A DNA stretch of 64,000 bases, taken from assembly GCA_024229115.1 (NCBI GenBank), contig JAAEST010000011.1, forward strand, positions 1-64,000. Direction: 5' to 3'. Shown here piece by piece: positions 60,724-64,000 of this stretch (position 1 is the first letter of the stretch; every line of letters starts with the position of its first letter). A program made the position numbers and the translations under genes. The notes beneath the pieces were generated by a model. It did no database searches. It saw only the letters and a program-made list of their open reading frames with translations, and was not told the DNA's origin. Source of the DNA: Oligoflexia bacterium. Lineage in GTDB: Bacteria; Bdellovibrionota; Bacteriovoracia; Bacteriovoracales; Bacteriovoracaceae.

Positions 60724-61785
60724 TTAGTTATTTCCTTCCTCTGAGCGATTACCATTTGGATTTTCTAGTAGATCTCCCATGATTTGAACAGGGTTTTGAG
60801 TCTTGAAAAATCTCATTGAAGGTTGAAAAGCAACAGTACTATCAGAATCAATTCCATGCTTAGACCACTGCTCTGAAACAATTTTCCAGTTGTAGTAAGC
60901 ATCTCTTTTTAAATAAAGTGTCTTTTTACCTAGGTCTTGAATCGTATTTGATTCATAGGCCTGTTGAAAAGTAGCAACAGCATAGTCATCAACTTGGAAA
61001 ACATTAACATTTTTAATATCAATTAAAGGCTGACCAGGCTGTGAGAAAACGGCTCTCTTATACTGTCTGAACTGAGATTTATTTCCACGATTTGGATCAT
61101 TGAACTCCTCGTGATATTGCTCAATATACTTTTTAATATCTTCTGATCTCCAAGCATCGAGCCAGTCATTAATTGTTTTTGCAACTTTTTGTCTCTTCTT
61201 TCTCCAAGTCGATTCCTTAAGGAACTTTAAGTCATGAACGACTACAATTGGAGTTTTATAAAGCTCAATATACTTCGCGATATCGATGAGGTGAGTGTTT
61301 GCAGTCACAATACAACCACGACTATCTAAACCTTTTTCAATACGAGTTTCATCATTTGTAGAGTGAAGCCAGATTCCTGAGCCCGTTTTCTTCTCTCTTG
61401 AATCAATGATATTTGGGTAATTCATAACGAAGGCCCCAACACCATAAATCTTACCTTTCTCTTCACCATGACGTTTAATAAGGTCAGCATGAGTCAGGAA
61501 ATCAACAAAGTGGTAAATTCCTTCAGGTGTTCTGTGATCACCTTGGAAGATTTTATCGCCAGCTTTCTTACCCGTGGCCATATCGTAAGTTCTAATTAAT
61601 TGAGGGCGGTCATTTTTAAATTCATAGAGGTGGAGTTGATGCGTCGACTTTTCTGCAATTAGAACGTGGTGTGAGAAAAGTTCATCCATCATTAGAAGAG
61701 GAGAAGGAACCATTTTCTCATTAGCGCTGATCGTCGTCGCTGATAAAATAAATGCTAAAGTGAGGGCAATTTTCTTTAATATCAT
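60724..61785 (-). CDS. L,D-transpeptidase (YkuD) with NTF2-like C-terminus
   Basis: 353 residues from ATG 61785, the start of the signal peptide MILKKIALTLAFILSATTIS; a TTG at 61806 would add seven residues. YkuD domain: LIAEKSTHQLHLYEF, then GIWLHSTNDETRIEKG and DSRGCIVTAN with the catalytic Cys and its His. The C-terminal ~110 residues (INDWLDAWRSEDIKKYIEQY) match the SnoaL/NTF2-like domain found with such enzymes. Forms 3-3 cross-links or attaches proteins to peptidoglycan. First gene of the bactofilin operon. Confidence 0.9.
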   Translation of the reverse strand: MILKKIALTLAFILSATTISANEKMVPSPLLMMDELFSHHVLIAEKSTHQLHLYEFKNDRPQLIRTYDMATGKKAGDKIFQGDHRTPEGIYHFVDFLTHADLIKRHGEEKGKIYGVGAFVMNYPNIIDSREKKTGSGIWLHSTNDETRIEKGLDSRGCIVTANTHLIDIAKYIELYKTPIVVVHDLKFLKESTWRKKRQKVAKTINDWLDAWRSEDIKKYIEQYHEEFNDPNRGNKSQFRQYKRAVFSQPGQPLIDIKNVNVFQVDDYAVATFQQAYESNTIQDLGKKTLYLKRDAYYNWKIVSEQWSKHGIDSDSTVAFQPSMRFFKTQNPVQIMGDLLENPNGNRSEEGNN

Positions 61786-61963
61786 ATTCAATCCATCATT
61801 ATCCAAGTACCTAGAATTATAGTTAAATTTTATCCTATCAATTCACTCGATTGCAAACCAAAAATCATGATTCTGAGGGGTAGGATTTGCCCCCTAAGTA
61901 CTGATTTTCGCGTTGCAAAGCCCTTTGATATCATAGAGATAGCATGTTCTATTAGGGAGATAG

Positions 61964-64000
61964 ATGAGAATCATTTTTTACAGTGATGATGACGCGTTAC
62001 TAGATGTGGTAGAAAGCCTCAATTCACAGAATGTATTCATGACCGACGATCAGGAAGAGTTGCTCGATTTACTTGAGCCCGAATCTGATTCTGACGAGGA
62101 TGAGGATGAAGATGAAGATATCATCGTCTTCTTTGATTTCACCTATGATCACAAAAAGACTTTAAAGTTTAATAAATCTCTCAAAGATAATGATTGGCTT
62201 CTCAGGGTAGGTCTCTTTGACGATTCAATTATTAAGAAAATCAAAAAACATCAAAAAGCTAAAGAGTGTTGTCACGCTTATCTACCAAAACCTTTAACAG
62301 TGGCCATGATTAATGGAGTCCTCAATGATTTCGAATTAGCAGATTATATCGAGGAGTGGGAAGCTTTTAGTGAAGGGGATGAGTTAGGTGAGCTACCGTC
62401 AGGTGTAAAACTTAGTGAACCAAAGGCCATGTTTGATACATTGGCCGATGATGACACTGGAGAGTTTGAGCCTGCAGAAATGAGAGTGAGTACGGAAGTT
62501 AGAAATCTTGTCGCAGATCACTCTGTTCAAAGTGATGAGCCTTGCTTTGAAGGTCCAATCAATGATGCCATACAAGCAAAATTTGATGCAGTCTTTGGAA
62601 AGGCCGCTGATCCAATAATTAATAATGAAAATGAAAGAATAGATTTAAGGTCACAAGCACAAATAGAAGAGGATAATGCCGAAGATGTTTCCTTAGATCT
62701 TGGTGCGGCCGGCTTAGGTGCGGCCGGCTTAGGTGCGGCCGGCTCAGGTGATGAGTTGGATACAGGAGATGATGATGTTTCCTTAGATATCGATGGCGAA
62801 AGTGATGACGACATCTCTTTAGATGTCGCTGAGCTTGAAGCTGATACTGAAAGTGATGATATCGATGTAGAACTAGATGCCGAATTAGAAGCCGAGCCAG
62901 AAGTGGCGACGGAGGGTGATGATATGTCAGATGATGATTTAGATTTAAACCTAGAAATGGATGACGATGAGCTTGATGATGGTGCACTTGAATTTGGTTC
63001 GGGCGGATCAGCCGGAGGCGATGAAGCTACCGAACCAGTTGCTGCAGAAACAGATTCTGAAGACGACGGGCTAGAGTTTAGCTTAGATGATTCTGAACCA
63101 ACAACAGACTCGGAAGCTGAAGCTTTCGAGAATGGTGGTTTAGATCTTGGAGCCGCGGATGACGACGATGGAGGTTTAGATCTCGGTAGTGGTGATGACG
63201 ATGGTTTAGATCTCGGAGCGGCGGATGACGAAGACGGAGGTTTAGATCTTGGTGTGGCCGGCTCAGGTGGTGACGACGATGGTGGTTTAGATCTTAGTGG
63301 TGACGACGATGGTGGTTTAGATCTTAGTGGTGACGACGATGGTGGTTTAGATCTCGGAACGGCGGATGACGACGATGGTGATTTAGATCTTGGAGCAGAG
63401 GAAACAGCTGAGGCTGCACCTACGCCGGCCGCACCTGAGCCGGCCGCACCAAAAGAAGAAGAAATAGAAGATCTTCCACAATTAGATGACGATACTGATG
63501 TTGTTGACGACGCTTTAGAATTTTCTGATGATGAGGATGAGGATGAGGACGCATTAGCGTCCGAGCAAGCTTTCGAGAATGCCGAACTAACAGAAGACGA
63601 AGATACAATTTCCGAAATTTTAACTGATGACGAGGATGAGGGAGTTCTCGAATTTTCTGATGACGAGGGCGAGGATGAAGACGTAGGAGAAAATACTAAT
63701 CCAACTGTTGTCATGTCTGAAGAAATGACTGACTCACTAATTAATAGGCCTAATGAAGATTTAACGGAAATGGAGTTTGGTGAAGACTCTGATGGGGAAG
63801 AGTTAGATGATGATCTACTAGCATCTGATGATCTTGATGACGAGGATGAAGACGATCTTACAATGACCGCTACAATGGGGGTTGATGACGATACTTTGTC
63901 TGGATTACAGCAACCTGATGTTGATGATGATGATGAGGACGAAGCGACTGTCGTTTTTGACTCATCTCAATTAGAGAGTGATGATGAGGACGACTCGGAA
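61964..64000 (+). CDS. Acidic repeat protein with pseudo-receiver domain (runs off the window)
   Basis: 679 residues in the window, no stop. ATG 61964 begins MRIIFYSDDDALLDVVESLN. Residues 1-125 have the alpha/beta order of a response-regulator receiver (start strand, IIVFFDF, late HAYLPKPLTVAMINGVL with the conserved Lys-Pro). However, an acidic insert and a changed phosphoacceptor region (FFDFTYDHKK) suggest that it may not be phosphorylated. From about 245 the protein is extremely acidic, with 15-bp (GAAGL) and 'GGLDLG...DDD' repeats. This resembles the pseudo-receiver scaffold proteins of gliding or polarity systems (FrzS/AglZ type) in plan only. Function unknown. Confidence 0.7.
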   Translation, partial: MRIIFYSDDDALLDVVESLNSQNVFMTDDQEELLDLLEPESDSDEDEDEDEDIIVFFDFTYDHKKTLKFNKSLKDNDWLLRVGLFDDSIIKKIKKHQKAKECCHAYLPKPLTVAMINGVLNDFELADYIEEWEAFSEGDELGELPSGVKLSEPKAMFDTLADDDTGEFEPAEMRVSTEVRNLVADHSVQSDEPCFEGPINDAIQAKFDAVFGKAADPIINNENERIDLRSQAQIEEDNAEDVSLDLGAAGLGAAGLGAAGSGDELDTGDDDVSLDIDGESDDDISLDVAELEADTESDDIDVELDAELEAEPEVATEGDDMSDDDLDLNLEMDDDELDDGALEFGSGGSAGGDEATEPVAAETDSEDDGLEFSLDDSEPTTDSEAEAFENGGLDLGAADDDDGGLDLGSGDDDGLDLGAADDEDGGLDLGVAGSGGDDDGGLDLSGDDDGGLDLSGDDDGGLDLGTADDDDGDLDLGAEETAEAAPTPAAPEPAAPKEEEIEDLPQLDDDTDVVDDALEFSDDEDEDEDALASEQAFENAELTEDEDTISEILTDDEDEGVLEFSDDEGEDEDVGENTNPTVVMSEEMTDSLINRPNEDLTEMEFGEDSDGEELDDDLLASDDLDDEDEDDLTMTATMGVDDDTLSGLQQPDVDDDDEDEATVVFDSSQLESDDEDDSE
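62702..62746 (+). repeat. 15-bp tandem repeat in the acidic gene
   Basis: GGTGCGGCCGGCTTA occurs three times head to tail (last copy with CTCA), encoding GAAGL/GAAGS. Much richer in G+C than the surroundings. Degenerate GATGGTGGTTTAGATCT-type repeats follow in 63130-63390. Confidence 0.9.

Noticed and set aside
62527-63714. Long open frame on the minus strand encoding a Ser/Pro-rich protein
   Set aside because: It is the mirror of the Asp/Glu/Gly repeat codons of the plus-strand acidic gene (GAT/GAC read backwards gives Ser codons), with no ribosome site and no protein-like sequence.

Overview
The window looks like chromosomal DNA of a low-GC predatory bacterium of the Bdellovibrionota, most plausibly the Bacteriovorax/Halobacteriovorax side. 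This is an inference from AT-rich codon use, the many lipoproteins and secreted proteins of unknown function, and the gene set (bactofilin, FliL-like protein, an Rhs protein, DksA-like protein behind a sigma-54 promoter, M16 pair, tetrapyrrole-free housekeeping genes). No rRNA is present to settle it.

Layout. Positions 1-139 hold the right end of an IS3-family insertion sequence, which has cut off the 5' part of a giant Rhs/YD-repeat gene (to 6239). Behind it, 6227-10243 is an array of Rhs tip cassettes. Two orphan tips (one with an M15 zinc-peptidase signature, one resembling polymorphic toxin type 33) are each followed by small partner genes. A third, broken tip abuts a tyrosine recombinase (10240-11169, minus). 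Each tip is preceded by the same non-coding block. That block holds helically phased GGCTAAA heptamers (in two of three copies with an inverted heptamer at 6 bp), then a TGnTATAAT box exactly 6 nt before the ATG. This array is the best candidate for an undescribed system: an integron-like or shufflon-like store of Rhs toxin tips.

11224-13100 carries a secreted protein, an HTH-type regulator, a possible structured RNA and tRNA-Leu(UAA). 13125-17057 is a four-gene operon encoding a lipoprotein, NuoB-like and NuoCD-like proteins that lack key cofactor or quinone residues, and a small CxxC protein. 17031-21130 (minus) is aat, a ureohydrolase, a 2-hydroxyacid dehydrogenase and a YiiX-like hydrolase. 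21286-28444 is mostly housekeeping (map, NifU/BFD-like protein, tatC, hldD, SDR, ArsC/Spx-like, SGNH).

28445-29664 has a textbook sigma-54 promoter driving a DksA/TraR-type gene, an 8-bp tandem repeat, a branched hairpin and a four-helix-bundle (IVP-type) gene. 29667-37325 encodes surface and secreted proteins, including an HExxH protease, two paralogous helical proteins and a 1278-residue GLUG-repeat lipoprotein. 37328-42234 has maf, htpG, a one-domain asparaginase-like protein and an outer-membrane-type protein. 42388-46475 is a 1300-residue secreted coiled-coil protein plus a 50-residue peptide.

46667-49906 is a copper-linked block: CBS protein, CsoR-type repressor, perfect operator-like palindrome, Met-rich barrel and di-haem peroxidase. 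50059-55531 holds a zinc-ribbon protein, an M24 peptidase-like protein, a Cys-rich lipoprotein, methylmalonyl-CoA epimerase, a rhomboid-like pseudoprotease and a FliL-like protein. 55627-61785 holds alanine dehydrogenase, an active/inactive M16 pair, and an L,D-transpeptidase - transmembrane coiled-coil - bactofilin operon. The window ends inside a very acidic, repeat-rich protein with a pseudo-receiver domain (61964 onward).
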